A stretch of DNA of 64,000 nt from contig CAJINV010000003.1 of the NCBI GenBank assembly GCA_905178155.1, positions 7,921,882 to 7,985,881 on the forward strand, in the 5' to 3' direction. The notes beneath the pieces are model-generated. The model worked only from the letters and a program-made list of their open reading frames with translations. It searched no databases and was not told where the DNA came from. Made by a program: the position numbers and the translations under genes. The stretch comes from Amoebophrya sp. A120. Its lineage: Eukaryota > Sar > Dinophyceae > Syndiniales > Amoebophryaceae. Positions within the stretch are counted from its first letter, which is position 1. Each line of letters begins with the position of its first letter. Positions 12,117-24,267 of the stretch are shown piece by piece.

Positions 12117-15100
12117 CTAATGAGTGACGTTGGAGACCAGCTTTTCTTGCTTGGTAGCAATCATCTTTCCTTTTTGTCGTTCTCGGACCCGGCGCAGCGC
12201 ATCCGCGAGACGATCATTCTGCACCTTCATCTGCTCTTTGAGAGAAGCCACTTCTTTTGGAAGCACAGACTCTTCCCTTTCGGACGATACCAGATGAACA
12301 TCCTTTTCCTTCCCGACACTGTGCATGTATTTCCATCGCTCTTGCTGCCACTGTTCCGCTCGCGTTGGACTCATCTCTCCCTCCTGTTGACCCCCCGAAA
12401 GCTTTTCGTTGCCGGTCCAGCTGCCATCTCCTGGTCCCCGTGTCGCAGACTTTTTCTCTTCCTTCTCTTCCCGTGCCCGGTCCGCATTTTTCTCAATGAC
12501 TACGCTTCCCATGACATCGCAAACAGACGGGGTTCGCTTGTCGATCCGCGCCATGGGCTCGGGATCCTCTTGTAACCGACTGAGAAACGTGTCCGGAAGC
12601 GCAACCGAAGTGCCGTTACTGGCACCGGCACGCCAGTGCCTGCGGCTTCGGTTTGGTGCTTTCCCCCCGAAAACTTTGTGCAGCTGCGGCTCGGGCGGCG
12701 CCCCAGAGACTCTCAATTGTGAGGAAATCTTCGATGGGGAGCTGATTTCGGGCGCATCGCACGACTGCCAGCCCCACTTGTCTACTTTGAACAAGGCAGC
12801 ATTGCCTAAATTCGGCAGACCTGACGACAGAGGATAATTCAGGTCCCGGCCACCTCCTTCTTGACTGACGCTCGCGCCTGGTCGTGGCGTAGCTGTGCAT
12901 GACTCTAGTGCATCACCTCGAACCACTTCCGACGTCCTACTGAGCTTTCTATTCGCGTCAGCACTCGTCTTGCACGTCACCTCTGGCGCTTCTGCATCCA
13001 CTGCTTGATGTCGTTGACCACAACGCTGCAGCATCGGTTCCATGAGCTGGCGAAAGTCGTCTAATTTTCCCAATACCTCGTCGGTAGTGCAGTTCGTTCC
13101 GGCGAAATCTCCCTCGCCTCGCTCCTTGTCCGCCTCTTCGTCTTTGTTGGGGCTATATCCGTGCTCCGTAAGGAGGACCGGATGTGGATCCTCGCCGGTC
13201 GCGTTTGTTTGCTCCGGGTAGTAGTAATGAATCAAACTGCCACGCCCGGTGATTTCCACCCGCGGGAGCGGCTGGAGCCGGGATTTCGTGCCCGCATTTT
13301 TTGGCTGCAGTCCAGGACTGGTTGCCACCCACCCCGCTGTCTGCGGCTCGGTTGGGGCAGACTGTACCACAGGATTCCGCCGGAGCAGCATCTGGTTGAA
13401 CTGGTATGTTTCCGTAATCCTGTGCAACAGCGTCCCTGACTCTATCACATCCTCCAAATAGGAAAAAAGTTGCGTCGCTACACAGCTGCTAAAGTCTGGC
13501 GAGTTTCGCACGAAACGCCTAGGAGTGCATTTTCGTAGTTTGTAAACTATTTTTTTACGTAACTTGGTGCTGGTCGCGTTACAGCCACTTGTGTAGTTGT
13601 ACAAGAGCAGTTTACAAACCTGTAAAGTCAACAAAACGCAACATACATGCTCAGAAAGCGCACGATCACACTTGATCGCAAAATTGCAATCTGCTCGCAG
13701 GAACGTTTTTACACAGGATATCCGTCTGCAGCTCCGCTACCTTGCGGCTTAATGCCTCCACGTTCGCATCAAGTGCTGCGTTCACTGTCTCGACTTCCGC
13801 CACACTCGCATTAGCACTAGCTGCGTCGTCGCGCATGTGGAGGATTTCTTCTACGCCGTCCTGCTCCATAGTTGACCCAACAGGTCGTCCCTCGTTCTGC
13901 GCCGCAGACATTGGTGGACGGTTTTCGTGTGCGCGCAACGCAGTTTGCAATCGGAAAATCTGTTTGGAAGCACAGCTTGTTCACTTCTTTTTTACCCTTT
14001 TTCACTGTATCAAACTTTTGTAGCAACCAATGTTTGATAGAAGAACGAGGACGATAGCTTTGCAGGCTGGCTCAAAGAAAATGTTCCTCGTATGCGAAAC
14101 AAATTTGACAACTACCTCAGAGTCGCGCTCCTCCACAGCCCGGCGCATGCGCTGCATTTCGTCGGCATGCTTTTGCTTCAAAGCCGCGACGTCTGCTTGC
14201 CAGGCGTCTCGGAGCCGATTCACTGCTTTTACTTGTTCGTGCAAAGTACCCCCATCGTCCGCCGATCCGCCTTGCCAAATAGACTGCTGCAAGAGCGCGT
14301 CCGGACGAGGTTCTGCTGGTGTGGGACCTGCGTTCCCTTCAGTCGATGTCTTCCGAGAATCGGTCTCCGGAGACGGTGCGCGAGCAACGTACAACCGCGC
14401 TACCTCCTTCTGAAGTGCTTCAATCAGCATCTTTGCCAACTCTTCCTTGTTTGCTTCGGCGTACCCGACTGGGACTGGATCAGCAACGGCATAACTCTTG
14501 GACTCGCTGCTGGCCTGCAAAATTTTTTTTCTTCGATTTTCTTTTTCTGTCCGCTGTTGTTGTTCAACGAAGCGTGTATTATACAAAGCATTTTAATAAC
14601 CAGCAGGCAGACCGAGCAACCCGGCCTTTTGGAAACGCCCGACAGGTTCATCACTGGATAGTGTTTTGCCAAGGTCGTATGCAGCACGTGTACTAACCTG
14701 CTCAAGTTCGGTGATCCTGTTTTGCAGCTGCGCATTCTGGCGCGTCGCGTCCTCCAGAGCCCGACGGAGATCGTGCGCAGACTCCTGTGCTTCTGGTGGT
14801 TTCTTTACTGGCGAAAGCTGCATTTCACTACCCACACTGAGGGCAGGTATCAATGGCCCAGAGCTATCGGGTCCGCTGAAGCCTTTCGTTTTTGATTACT
14901 TTTTCGTGATAAAATGGCGTGGATTTATTTGAACAACTTCCATACAAGAGCAGTATTATATCTACTCACCAGCATCATGGAATTACAATGTAGTTGCTGG
15001 CCTTTTATTCATCAGGCAGACATCGTGATCGTGTGTGATGCGAAATTGACACTGGCAAAGAATTAGTTCCCGTCTTACCTCCGCGGACCACATCCCAGCT

Positions 15101-16688
15101 AGGGCGTTGGACGACCCCGCCGAGCCGCGCTTCTGCTTCCTTGCCGAGCGTCTTTTTGAGTGCTTCAAAATCCTTCAGGGTCTCCCGTTCCACGTCGGAC
15201 AGTGCGGTGCTTGTTTGTACCTCCGATTCGACTTTCACGGTAGTCTTTGCTTCCGCGACGCGTGATCCTCCCCGTACGGCTCGTTCTTCGGGGATCTTCT
15301 TCGGAACTTCTTCGACGCGAGCTTTGAACCCATATCCGAGCTGCAAAACCGGTTGCTGCAGCAGGGACGGAGACGTTAGCGACGCAGTGGAGAGCGACGC
15401 GCGCAGCTGCTCCTGCACCGGCTGCACGACCCGCAGCTTGTTCGCGTTGCTCGGTGCTGCACCGGCGCGGGGGCCTGAGAACTGCTCAGGGAAGAACTTT
15501 TGTGCCGAGCCGCCTGTTCCTCGCGACACCGCCGGCGGAACTGGGCTCTGCCACACAGATGCGGGAGAGGTCATGTTATCGCTCTGTCGCGGCGGACTGG
15601 AACTCTCTGGCTGCGGAGGTTCCGGCGGTTGCAGTGGCAGACCCGTTGTCGTTGAAGAACCCGGCGCAACTTCATGTTGTGCAGGTGGACTTTGCTGTGG
15701 CGTGCGCGTGCCCGACTTTGTGGTCCGATCATTACTTTCGGCAGCAGGAGGTGGGGTGGCAATTGGCACCGAAGAATTTGTCGCCGACGGAGTAGTGTGG
15801 TGGGCAACTACGTCAGAAGAGCTCGCGGCCGCCGGCACTTTATTTTCTGGGACCACGGAGAAGGCGCTAGCATCGCGCGCCAAGCTGTTCTGCTCGAAGG
15901 GAATGGTAATCCCGCCCGACACGGCTGCCCTCTTTTCGCTTTTTCGCAAAGCCTTCCGTCTCTGCCGCTCCTCCTCCTCCTGACGCAACGCTGAAACCAC
16001 CAGCCCCAACAAATCCCGGTAGTACAAAACAGGCAGGTTTGGTCGCGTGTCCTCGTCCTCGCTACTTATTCAAACGAAACTAGAACCCCATTGTCACATA
16101 AAACCAAAGGAAGAACGACGGCACGTGGTCCCTTACGTGCCTGCAACGCAGGTAATTGCACCTTCGTCGATGCTCGCCAGTCTGCCTTATCTGCGTGTAA
16201 TCGACGAAAGTAGGCTGTTATTCGTTTGCATGCATCTCTACTTTGACGCTAGTAGATCAAATCTATCAACAATCGGTACAGCAGAAACGTCCACGGATAA
16301 TATTAAGTGCGCACTCACTGAAGGCGACCCGGGGGACTGGTGCCGATACTAGCTTACTTAACGCAGCAGAGTGCTCAGCAGGTGGTCCTGCCGATGCTGA
16401 TATCGCTGATCTGTGCCTGTAGTGCGAGCTGATCGCTTCCAGGGCCGGGCGCCCCGTTATCTGGAACTCGTCAATCGTCTTCTGCGTCAGGGTGTACAGG
16501 TCTTTTCGCGTGTACTGCCTGGTAGCACGATTCCTCCTCGGTTGCTCGCGCGAGCCAGTTTCTCCCGGGCGAGACTCGGGCAAACCCCATACCTTTTGAT
16601 GCATGTCTTCCAAAAGGCGCTCGTCGTCCTCCGCGACAAGCGCGTCGGCACGCGCTTGGCGCACAGCGACTGGAATTCGGGGAGCCAT
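12117..16688 (-). CDS. Six-exon coiled-coil protein of unknown function
   Basis: Exons 16688-16315, 16061-15079, 14882-14698, 14514-14116, 13959-13715 and 13488-12117 add up to 3558 nt with all five junctions GT-AG and in phase, giving 1185 residues. That consistency is the main evidence for one gene. The protein starts at the ATG of MAPRIPVAVRQARADALVAE; the frame is open upstream to a TAG/GT at 16730, so a further 5' exon is possible. Content: charged N-terminus, Pro/Ser/Thr-rich exon 2, coiled-coil blocks in exons 3-5 (HDLRRALEDATRQNAQLQNR, then a Met/Arg/Glu helix), and a low-complexity C-terminal half ending in a charged helix (ADALRRVRERQKGKMIATKQ). No enzyme motif. The last intron starts with the introner-like word TATCCTGTGTAAAAAC, so it may be a decayed introner and its exact borders are less certain. 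Confidence 0.65.
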
Positions 16689-17150
16689 CCTGGTTGCGCT
16701 GCGAAGTGCCCACTCTTTCGGGAACCTCACCTACAAGGTCGGTGGATTGACAATAACCGGTAAACTAATACACTTTCTGTCTGGCAGCCGAACCAAACAA
16801 AATCTGAACGGAACTGCAACAGCACCGAGAGTACACAGATAATAAACAAAAAGTGAGCCGATGATGATGATGATGTTGGCAGTGTGCCATGCGGATCTTC
16901 CGCCAAAAAAAAAGTTGTTCCTCACTGGGAAGAAATAAGACGTCGAACATCTTCCGCACCTGCAACAACCAACCTTGTGGCTACACCAAAGAGAAAGATA
17001 CGGCAATTCTTGATACTGCAATTATTATCCGTACAAATTCAAGAAAGTGCACGACAGCATCGTAAGCGCGACTAATTAATCCCGAGTAGAAGTTCATTTG
17101 GTCAGCACAGAAGTCCATTCACTATGGTTTACAACCAGCACCACGGACTT
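16689..17150. other. Gap between coiled-coil gene and helicase stop
   Basis: A minus-strand frame at about 16770-16960 (starting after a TTGTTGCAG acceptor, with RKMFDVLFLPSEEQLFFWRK) may be an upstream exon of the coiled-coil gene, but no join could be proven. Nothing else is seen. Confidence 0.3.
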
Positions 17151-20100
17151 CTAACAAAATGCGTCCACGCCTTGTGGTGCCGCTGTTCCGCGCAAGAACT
17201 TTACTTTTTCCTTGCGGACGAAGAGCTTTTGATTTCGCTCCTCGCGCAGAGCATCTCCATGTCGCTGCTTCTTGGTTCCTGCGAGTCGTTGTGCCAGGGA
17301 TGGCTTGCTTTGGTCTCCTTTCTTCCCCTTCCCTTTACCCTTGCCATTCCCTGTGCGCCGGGCGTCGTATTTTTTTCCCTTCGACGTGCGATCACCTCCT
17401 CCCGAACTTTCGCTTGTTGCAAATGCTGTGGAATCCCGACGGTAGTGCGAGGAGATCTCTCGTGGCGTTTCCGACAATCCGAAGCTGGACGCTACGTGCC
17501 CTGGGTGCAGTGCTTTGACGTTGAAAACCGGCTTCAATGCGCGCGGAAAGGTCGAGTAGGCTTTCATCCAGGACAAGAAGGCCCGCCGAGCCAGGTGACT
17601 CAGCTGGTCGGACTTGGAAACCACTTGCTGCACCATTTGGCTCTGTAGAAACTCCGCCAAGTCCCGCAGCCCCTCGAAGTGCGCCGGCGCGAACCGCCGA
17701 AGCGCAAACTTCAGGCGTTCGCACGACATCCGCTGCACGACTTTTTGACCCTGCATGGCGGTCTCGTCGCTCCCCTGTTCTTGCGGTCTCCTCGACGCAG
17801 GTTTCCAAACTTTGCCGATGGTCTCACTGCACTGGGTGTAGTTGTCCTCCTTGCTCGATGTCCCGTCTCCCGCACCACCACCTCTATTTCCTGATGCTGG
17901 ATCGATCTTTTTCTGCAGCATCTCCAAGAAGACCTCTTCGTTGGGCTGCAAAAAGAGCACGGAGTTTCCGCTCTGGCCACAACGGGCCGTGCGCCCGATG
18001 CGATGAAGGTACTCTTCCAAATGTTGTGGCGGATCATACTGGACGATATACTCGATGCGGGGGAGGTCGACCCCGCGGGCCACCACATCGCTCGCAAGTA
18101 ACACCGCCCGATCTTCTGCCGCAAAGTCCCGCAAGAATCCCGCCCGCTCCTCGGCACTCAAATTCCCGTGCAGCTTGTACAATCCGACATTTTGAAAAAC
18201 CGGTGTGGCTTTCGTTGTTTTTGACCTACTTCCAAAAAGTCCGCCTTGCTTGTTCTCTCCACTTGTTTCTGTCGCTTTCATGTTTTGCTCGGCCGCTAGA
18301 GTTTGCAGGTCCTCCCCTTCGCGCCCAATGAATCCGGTTAGCATTTTGGCATTCTTTGCGACCCCCCTAGAAGAAGTCGTGCCCGAGGCATTGGCATTGG
18401 CATTCGCATCCCCCCTCTGCCTCTTTCGAGCAGGCTTCGCGCTGCCATTTTTCTGCGCTTCCGCCTCCGCCTCGCTTACGTCCTCGTCTTCACTGTCGTC
18501 GTCGGCGTTGCGTTTCAGTCCGACGAACCCGCCTTTGAACATCTTGGTCTCCTGCGCGTCCTTCTTTTTGTGGGCCTCCGGCCACTTGAGGCCGAGAAAA
18601 AGGTCGTAGTGGAAATCCACACTGGCGCAGCTGGAAAAAAAGACGATCACCTTCCCCGCGTGCTGCAGCAGGAGTGACAGCAGGCACGCGAGCCGCGTCT
18701 TCGTCGGCGTGATCAGGGCATGCTGTGTCAGGTTCGCCGGCAGCGACCAGGACACAGTATCCTGGTCCAGCATGTGGTCAGCACCCAAATCCACCGACGT
18801 ATGTCCTCCTTTCTGTTGAAATCCCACAACCAGTCTCTTCTGCGGGTGCAGGCACCACTCCGCGAGCCGCTGCACGCCGGGAGTCAAGGTCGCAGATACA
18901 AGCATAGTCTGCGCGGCTGCACCAGCGGTTTTCTCGTTCGCGTCCTTGTCGCGGCTCGCCACCACGTTCAACATCGGAGGTGCTGTTTTCTCCTGCTCCA
19001 CAAGCTGCTTTTTCATGTCCAAGCCGACGACCGCCTTGTATATCGCCTTGATCTGCTTCTCGAAGCCCATGTCCAGTAATCGATCCGCCTCATCCAGGAC
19101 GAAGCACTGAAAGTTTTTGGACGCCTTCCAACTGTTGGTGAACTCCAAGTGGTAGTTCAGTCGCCCCGGGGTCGCGAACAGGACGTGCATCCCCTTTCGG
19201 ATGCGCGCCTTTTCCGATTTCGGGTTTTCGCCGCCCGCAAGACTGCCGCACACCAGCCACGGCAGCATCCGGGTCAGCTTCTCGCACACAGCGAGCGACT
19301 GCATGCAGAGCTCCTTGGTTGGAGACAGCACCACGGCCAACACCCCCTCCTCCCGGGTCAGGGCGGGAACCTTGTTGCCCACGCTCGCCAAGATCCGGTT
19401 CAGTGCGGGCACCAGAAAGGCTAGGGTTTTGCCGGACCCCGTCGGGGCCTTGAGGAGCATGTCGTAGCCGGGATTGCCCACGCTCTGGGGCACCGCCTCT
19501 GCCTGGATGGAAGTCATTTTGTTGAAATCGAGAAAGTTCAGCTGCTTCACGAGCCGCTGGTCCAACCCTTCGACGACGCCAAAACCGTGCTCAGCAAAAA
19601 ACTCTCGGTTCGCCGCCACCGGGACAATGGCGACGCGGTCCGCCCCCGCCGCGGCCTCACTTTGTTCCAGGACCTTCCGTTCCCGCTCTCTCTGCTGCTG
19701 CTTCTCTTCCTCCGGGTCGAGAGCCGGGCGGTCGTCCGCGGTTTTCTTCTTCACCTTCTTTACCTTCGCGCGCTTCGCCGGTTGCAGCCCGCCGGCGAGG
19801 ATCCGGTCCATCTGCTGTGCAAAAGAGAGAGATTCGAAGTTCTGGGACTCCCTGTCAGTAGACATGACCGGATCTTCTTCTGCAGCAGTACTTCTCGGCG
19901 TCGAGAGAGGTGAAGCTGCACTCATCGGGTCTTCTTCGTTTTTCGCCGCGGTGGTCGTGCTGCTGGAACTGAAATCTTTTTCGGTACTACGAGTGGCAGT
20001 TTTTGGGAAGGCGCTAGCTTTCAGCTTCTTCACCTTTTTCTTCGCAGTAGCTTTTTTTGGCGCGGAGGAGGTTATTCCTCCTTTGTTTTTAACGTCACGC

Positions 20101-20705
20101 GTGCAAAAATCCTCCGGCGCGCACTCCTCGTGTCCTGTACGACCAATGGCGTCAGCTGGCTGAGATGCCTTTACGATCTCAAGATCTTCCCCCGGTAATG
20201 CAGTGCCACCGCCTGTCACGGTCTCGCCCGTGCGCTGCGTGAAAGCTTTGTCAAAGCCCATCATCCACTTTACCATATCATCTTGCTCGCTTGCTTCCCC
20301 AGCAGTAGGGCCGGTTATTTCCGCCTTCATCCCGCTGCCGCTTTTCATCTTCCTTTCGTCTGCGTGTCCCGATCTCTTCGCTTTCTTGCGAGACAGGTTC
20401 CGCGTAGTGTGTTCAGACCGCTCGGTGTCGCTCGCCATGCTTTTGATTTTTTGTTGCGGAGCGCCGGGAGTGGGGGTAGATGCATTTTTTCCGAGGACTT
20501 TGCCAACAAATGTACCGGACGTGACAGGCTTCGGAGTAGCTCCGTGTCTAGTGGAACGAACCGCTGTGATGGACTGCTTGGGTGCGTTTGCTTTCACGGG
20601 CTTCCGTTCCTGTGGTTTCGCTGATTTCAAGCTGCTGGCCGACGGCTTCTGGCTGAACAACCGCACCGCATCCGCGTCTACTACGCCGAAGTCAAAGTCG
20701 TCCAT
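17151..20705 (-). CDS. DBP7: DEAD-box RNA helicase, Dbp7/DDX31-like
   Basis: Single exon, 1184 residues from the ATG of MDDFDFG. An unusually long Lys/Ser-rich N-terminal region (~360 residues, basic patches such as KKATAKKKVKKLKA suggest nucleolar targeting) precedes the helicase core. Motifs: Q motif around residue 400, Walker A APTGSGKT at 420-427, SPTKEL (Ia), ATPGRL (Ib), DEAD at 538-541, SAT at 604-606, then VLLASDVVARGVDLP (V) and HRIGRTAR (VI). An acidic, Asn/Ala-repeat insert interrupts the second RecA domain. After the core, a CERLKFALRRF region resembles the C-terminal extension of Spb4/Dbp7-type helicases. Family role: remodelling snoRNA-pre-rRNA contacts in early 60S assembly. 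Dbp7/DDX31 fits best because of the core with its C-terminal extension; DDX24 or Has1 types fit less well. No intron or introner interrupts this long gene. Confidence 0.85.
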   Translation of the reverse strand: MDDFDFGVVDADAVRLFSQKPSASSLKSAKPQERKPVKANAPKQSITAVRSTRHGATPKPVTSGTFVGKVLGKNASTPTPGAPQQKIKSMASDTERSEHTTRNLSRKKAKRSGHADERKMKSGSGMKAEITGPTAGEASEQDDMVKWMMGFDKAFTQRTGETVTGGGTALPGEDLEIVKASQPADAIGRTGHEECAPEDFCTRDVKNKGGITSSAPKKATAKKKVKKLKASAFPKTATRSTEKDFSSSSTTTAAKNEEDPMSAASPLSTPRSTAAEEDPVMSTDRESQNFESLSFAQQMDRILAGGLQPAKRAKVKKVKKKTADDRPALDPEEEKQQQRERERKVLEQSEAAAGADRVAIVPVAANREFFAEHGFGVVEGLDQRLVKQLNFLDFNKMTSIQAEAVPQSVGNPGYDMLLKAPTGSGKTLAFLVPALNRILASVGNKVPALTREEGVLAVVLSPTKELCMQSLAVCEKLTRMLPWLVCGSLAGGENPKSEKARIRKGMHVLFATPGRLNYHLEFTNSWKASKNFQCFVLDEADRLLDMGFEKQIKAIYKAVVGLDMKKQLVEQEKTAPPMLNVVASRDKDANEKTAGAAAQTMLVSATLTPGVQRLAEWCLHPQKRLVVGFQQKGGHTSVDLGADHMLDQDTVSWSLPANLTQHALITPTKTRLACLLSLLLQHAGKVIVFFSSCASVDFHYDLFLGLKWPEAHKKKDAQETKMFKGGFVGLKRNADDDSEDEDVSEAEAEAQKNGSAKPARKRQRGDANANANASGTTSSRGVAKNAKMLTGFIGREGEDLQTLAAEQNMKATETSGENKQGGLFGSRSKTTKATPVFQNVGLYKLHGNLSAEERAGFLRDFAAEDRAVLLASDVVARGVDLPRIEYIVQYDPPQHLEEYLHRIGRTARCGQSGNSVLFLQPNEEVFLEMLQKKIDPASGNRGGGAGDGTSSKEDNYTQCSETIGKVWKPASRRPQEQGSDETAMQGQKVVQRMSCERLKFALRRFAPAHFEGLRDLAEFLQSQMVQQVVSKSDQLSHLARRAFLSWMKAYSTFPRALKPVFNVKALHPGHVASSFGLSETPREISSHYRRDSTAFATSESSGGGDRTSKGKKYDARRTGNGKGKGKGKKGDQSKPSLAQRLAGTKKQRHGDALREERNQKLFVRKEKVKFLRGTAAPQGVDAFC

Positions 20706-21689
20706 TGTTGAAAATCTGGAATTTCTCAACACAAAGAAACAAGTTCTCAAATCACAAATCAAATCAATTAATACGTCTCGGAGCACTAGCAGTGGGACTG
20801 ATCTTCACTCTCACACTGAAAAAAAATAAAATTGCGAAAAACAATACGGAACCATTTCTTCCATTTTTAGCCATAACCAACACAAAGATGTTGACATTGA
20901 TAACCTGATCCATCCTTCAATGAGTTTGTGTCAACATCATCCCATTCGTATTATGTGCCATGGATCCGCTCTTCGCATTTACATTTAGTGATCTGTTCGA
21001 TCTCGACGCGTGATCTCACCTCATTCATGATCGCATACAACTAGTCCCTTTCGATTTGAACATGCTGGTGCCTCGACGAGATCCAATAAAATCATTCTGA
21101 GATGGGGAACCCAATACGTTTTCAACTCCGCTACCAGAATATTTTTTTTTAGCTGACATGCATTTTGAATTTTGTATCCTGAGCTCACCCGGCAAAAATA
21201 ACAATGACATCGGAGATCTAAGGGCAGTCCAACCCTTTTACAAATGGCAAATTCAAACCTATGTACAAGAAGAGAAAAATGTGTGTAAAAAAATAAATGT
21301 ATGGAAATTCACTGACGTCCTGAAAACAGATGTGATCGATCCATATTCTGCAGATTGGTGAAACAGAAAGTGCGTGATTAAGAACAAACCATGACAACCA
21401 GAAGAGGCCAAAACACGATGTAGCTCTATATCTATTGTACCAGAAAGTTTTTTAAATCAAAAAACTGAGTATAGAAAGAACGCTGTATCATTATTTTGAA
21501 ATCTAAGTCCAGCATCAGTGAAGACGTTATCAAAAAAAGAACTTGGAGCTCCTGGAAATAACGAGAGGATGCTGCAACCGCCCGACTCCAAACAAGCAGA
21601 CCCCTGCGATGGCTCTCACCCTGGCGGCGCACCGCGCACGACCAGGACAAATAATAATATCAAACCTTCTTGTTGATTGTGTTCTACTA
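20706..21689. other. Intergenic, A/T-rich, no gene seen
   Basis: Upstream of the helicase start. Composition is clearly more A/T-rich than the flanking genes. No supported coding frame or structured RNA is seen. Confidence 0.5.
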
Positions 21690-23939
21690 CTAGATCTGTA
21701 TCTCCTCTCGCTTTGCGTGTTTGACTGCTCCCATAAACATGGAGCCCTGTTGGAGGAAGCGCATGGCCCGTGCCTTGTGGGCCGCTCCCTTTTTTAGCTT
21801 GGCCAACCGCTTGGCGTCGATCTGCTGCTCGGCCTGGTCCTTTTCATCCTCGTCCCGCACCAATTCCGCCTCCTCCAGCATTTTGTCCGTCAACAGATCG
21901 TATCAAATGCAAAAATGTCTGGGTCTGGAAGGCTGTGAGATTTCTCATGCACATTTTGCATGATTCATGATGCCGGTGATGCATGCCCCAGCATCACAGA
22001 TTTTGTGAGCGCTTCCTGATGCCTATACCGGATGAGAAATGCCCCCTCTGCGTGGCAAAAACTGAACTCCTCTTGCTGCTCACGCAATACAGATTTTTGT
22101 AGAATCCAAAGGCCGCGTCACAAGTTGCATCCTTCCAGACGCAGACATATTTGCAATGCATAGATCGTCGCGGGCGGTGAAGCTCTTGAAAAACTGTGAC
22201 TGCTTTACCTCCTCCAGCCTTTTCTCCCCCAGCTCGCCCGCACCGATCACGTTCTCGTCGTGGCAGATCTGCCACCCGCTCCGCTTCACGAGTTTGCGCA
22301 GCTTCCGCAGCGTCTTCAGCTCTTTCCGGAGCGTCGGCGGCGTCTTCTCCCCCATGATCAGCTGCCGCTCCTTCATCACCCTCTGACCGGTGGGGGAAAA
22401 AAATAGGTGGTCGTGGAACAATTCGTCGGACGTTTTCAAACGCGTTAACCGGTAGGTGAGGCGGGCCTCCTCCCGTGCGCCGTGCATCCAGTCCGCCATA
22501 ATCTCGGGGCTGCGAAACACGCGCTCCGAGATCCGGCTCTTTTTGTTCTGCGCGTTCAGAAAGTCCGTGAACGGATCCTTCTGGAACAGGTGGCCCCGCT
22601 TGTGTTTATTCGCCCGGTGCTGCGAGGAAGAGCCGTGGTCCCCGCCGCCGCTCCCCGCGGTGGTCGGGTGGCTGGTACTCGCCGTGTCCAAGTGCACCCT
22701 TTGGTGGTCCGCCTGCTCGGCCAGCGCGGCGGCGTGCTGCGTGTGGTGTATGCCGGCGCTGACCGCCATCAGGGCTCCCGGAATCAGCTTGTGGCTGGGG
22801 ATCACGCTGTCCACGGGCTTCTTCGCCGAGGTCGTCGGGGTACCCAATTTATTCAGGAGAAACGGTGGCAGGCTGCGCGTACGCGGGGTGCTCGCGTAGT
22901 GCCCACTCGTGGTTTTGCTCATCGGCAGCTGTCGGCGGCTGCGCTCGATTTTCAACTGCGCCAGCTGCTCCAACTCCTGCTCGTACATTACCTGTGTGCT
23001 GCTCATCTTCTGCTCCAGCCACTGCACGTGCGCCTTTTTTTTCAAAATCTGAGTCTGTATCTGCTTCTGCTGCTCCTTTCGCTGTTTCTCCGCCACCTCA
23101 CCATCGTCTTCTGCGCCGTCAACCGAGGCTTTATTATTTCCGGGCTCATGATGTTGATCAGGCTCCATCTTCAAACTCATCAGGAGTGCCGCGCCCGTCG
23201 CCGGCGTCCCCGATGGCAGCCACGGCTTCCGCAGAAACTGCGGCTTGTTCTCCGACTCGTCCTTCCCGGTCGTGGGCGACGCGGACCGAGAGCGCGCGTG
23301 CTCCGCGACCGGCGAGACCGCCGGGCGCATCGGCTTGCTGCTTCGAGTGGTGGACCCCTTGGCAAAAGAGCTGGAGGTGGTGGTATTCTGCCCGCCCGCG
23401 CCAGCGTCCGTATCGACCTCGTGCGCCGCGCCGTCCAGCTCCTCAATGACGGACCGATTCAGAGTGGATACCAGAGACCGGTCGATGGACGCCGCCTCGC
23501 AGAGATCCACCACCTCGCTGCTTTCCGCGTCTCTTTCTTCATCCTCTGCTTCTTGTTCAACCGCCCCAGCCGCCGTCGCGCGGCGACGAGAAGATGTCGA
23601 AGCGCTCGGCGCGAGGACCGGATCTACTTCTGCGTCGTCTCCTTCAGCAGGTTGTTCGTCTTCGTCCTCAAAGGCCTCCTCCGAATATTTTTCTTCTTCC
23701 GCGGAGATGTGGGTGTCATTCTTTTGTTTTGATGAAAACGTCGCCGCTTCTTGTTCCATTGCCTCCGAATTCTCCTCGCCGCTCTCCTGCAGACCGAACA
23801 AATCGGCCTCGGGACCACCCCGGTTGCTGTTTTGGGCGTTGGCGCTGGCCGCACCAGGGTCGCCCGCATGCCAACTCGAGGCGGAATCGCCGCCCGCGGC
23901 CGCGGCCACGGTAAACGAAGACTGGTCCTTCTCGAGAAC
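21690..23939 (-). CDS. Unknown acidic, partly coiled-coil protein split by an introner
   Basis: The main exon runs from about 23939 to 22163; the introner at 21901-22162 is then skipped and coding resumes at 21895. Keeping one copy of the GATCG repeat gives an unbroken frame across the join (TARDDL then LTDKMLEEAELV). The downstream part is highly charged and helical (KRLAKLKKGAAHKARAMR) and reads to a TAG at 21690, though further exons cannot be excluded. N-terminal half is Asp/Glu/Ser-rich and probably disordered; around residue 290 there is a coiled coil (HVQWLEQKMSSTQVMYEQEL); the 450-580 region is conserved-looking (SPEIMADWMHGAREEARLTY). The start is not settled: no ATG precedes residue 51 in the frame, which opens after a TAG acceptor at about 23940. 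No family recognised. Confidence 0.65.
21901..22162 (+). mobile_element. Introner, 262-bp family, copy 1
   Basis: 262 bp. Left end TATCAAATGCAAAAATGTCT; right end, reversed, TATGCATTGCAAATATGTCT, so the terminal inverted repeat is about 30 bp with few mismatches. Flanked on both sides by GATCG (21896-21900 and 22163-22167). Removing the element and one GATCG restores the host frame. No GT-AG pair is available inside the ambiguity window, so if spliced its ends are non-canonical. The body is related along its length to the copy at 38652-38913. Confidence 0.9.
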
Positions 23940-24267
23940 CTACTATTACATTGAAAAGCGCCCCATCGTCCCCGGAAAGTGGAAATGTTTCTGATGCAAA
24001 GTTTCCAAAGCCAAACAGTAACAGAAACTGCTCTTTGCCTTGCACGAAAGGACTCCCACGAGTCTTTCTGGTGCAGAATCTAGGCAAGTGATGCGTCTTA
24101 TACATCACAGGCCGGGCTGTTGCTGGGCTCTTTCGCAATACAAATTTTTGCGATCATTCACCGTCGACTGTTTGCGATGCTGATACATGCAAAATGCGGA
24201 ATATTTGCATTGAGAAGACTTGCAATCCAAATGCTTCCAAGTTCTGGGGTAGCTGTAGGAGCACTTT
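23940..24267. other. Gap, possible upstream exon and decayed introner
   Basis: The minus strand around 23950-24010 encodes ASETFPLSGDDGALFN-like sequence that could belong to the 5' end of the previous gene. At 24125-24240 there are introner-like words (GCAATACAAATTTTTGCG, AATATTTGCATTG) but no clear paired ends or flanking repeat. Confidence 0.3.

Noticed and set aside
22482..23732. 416-residue plus-strand open frame
   Set aside because: Arg-rich shadow of the acidic minus-strand gene with no domain or start context.
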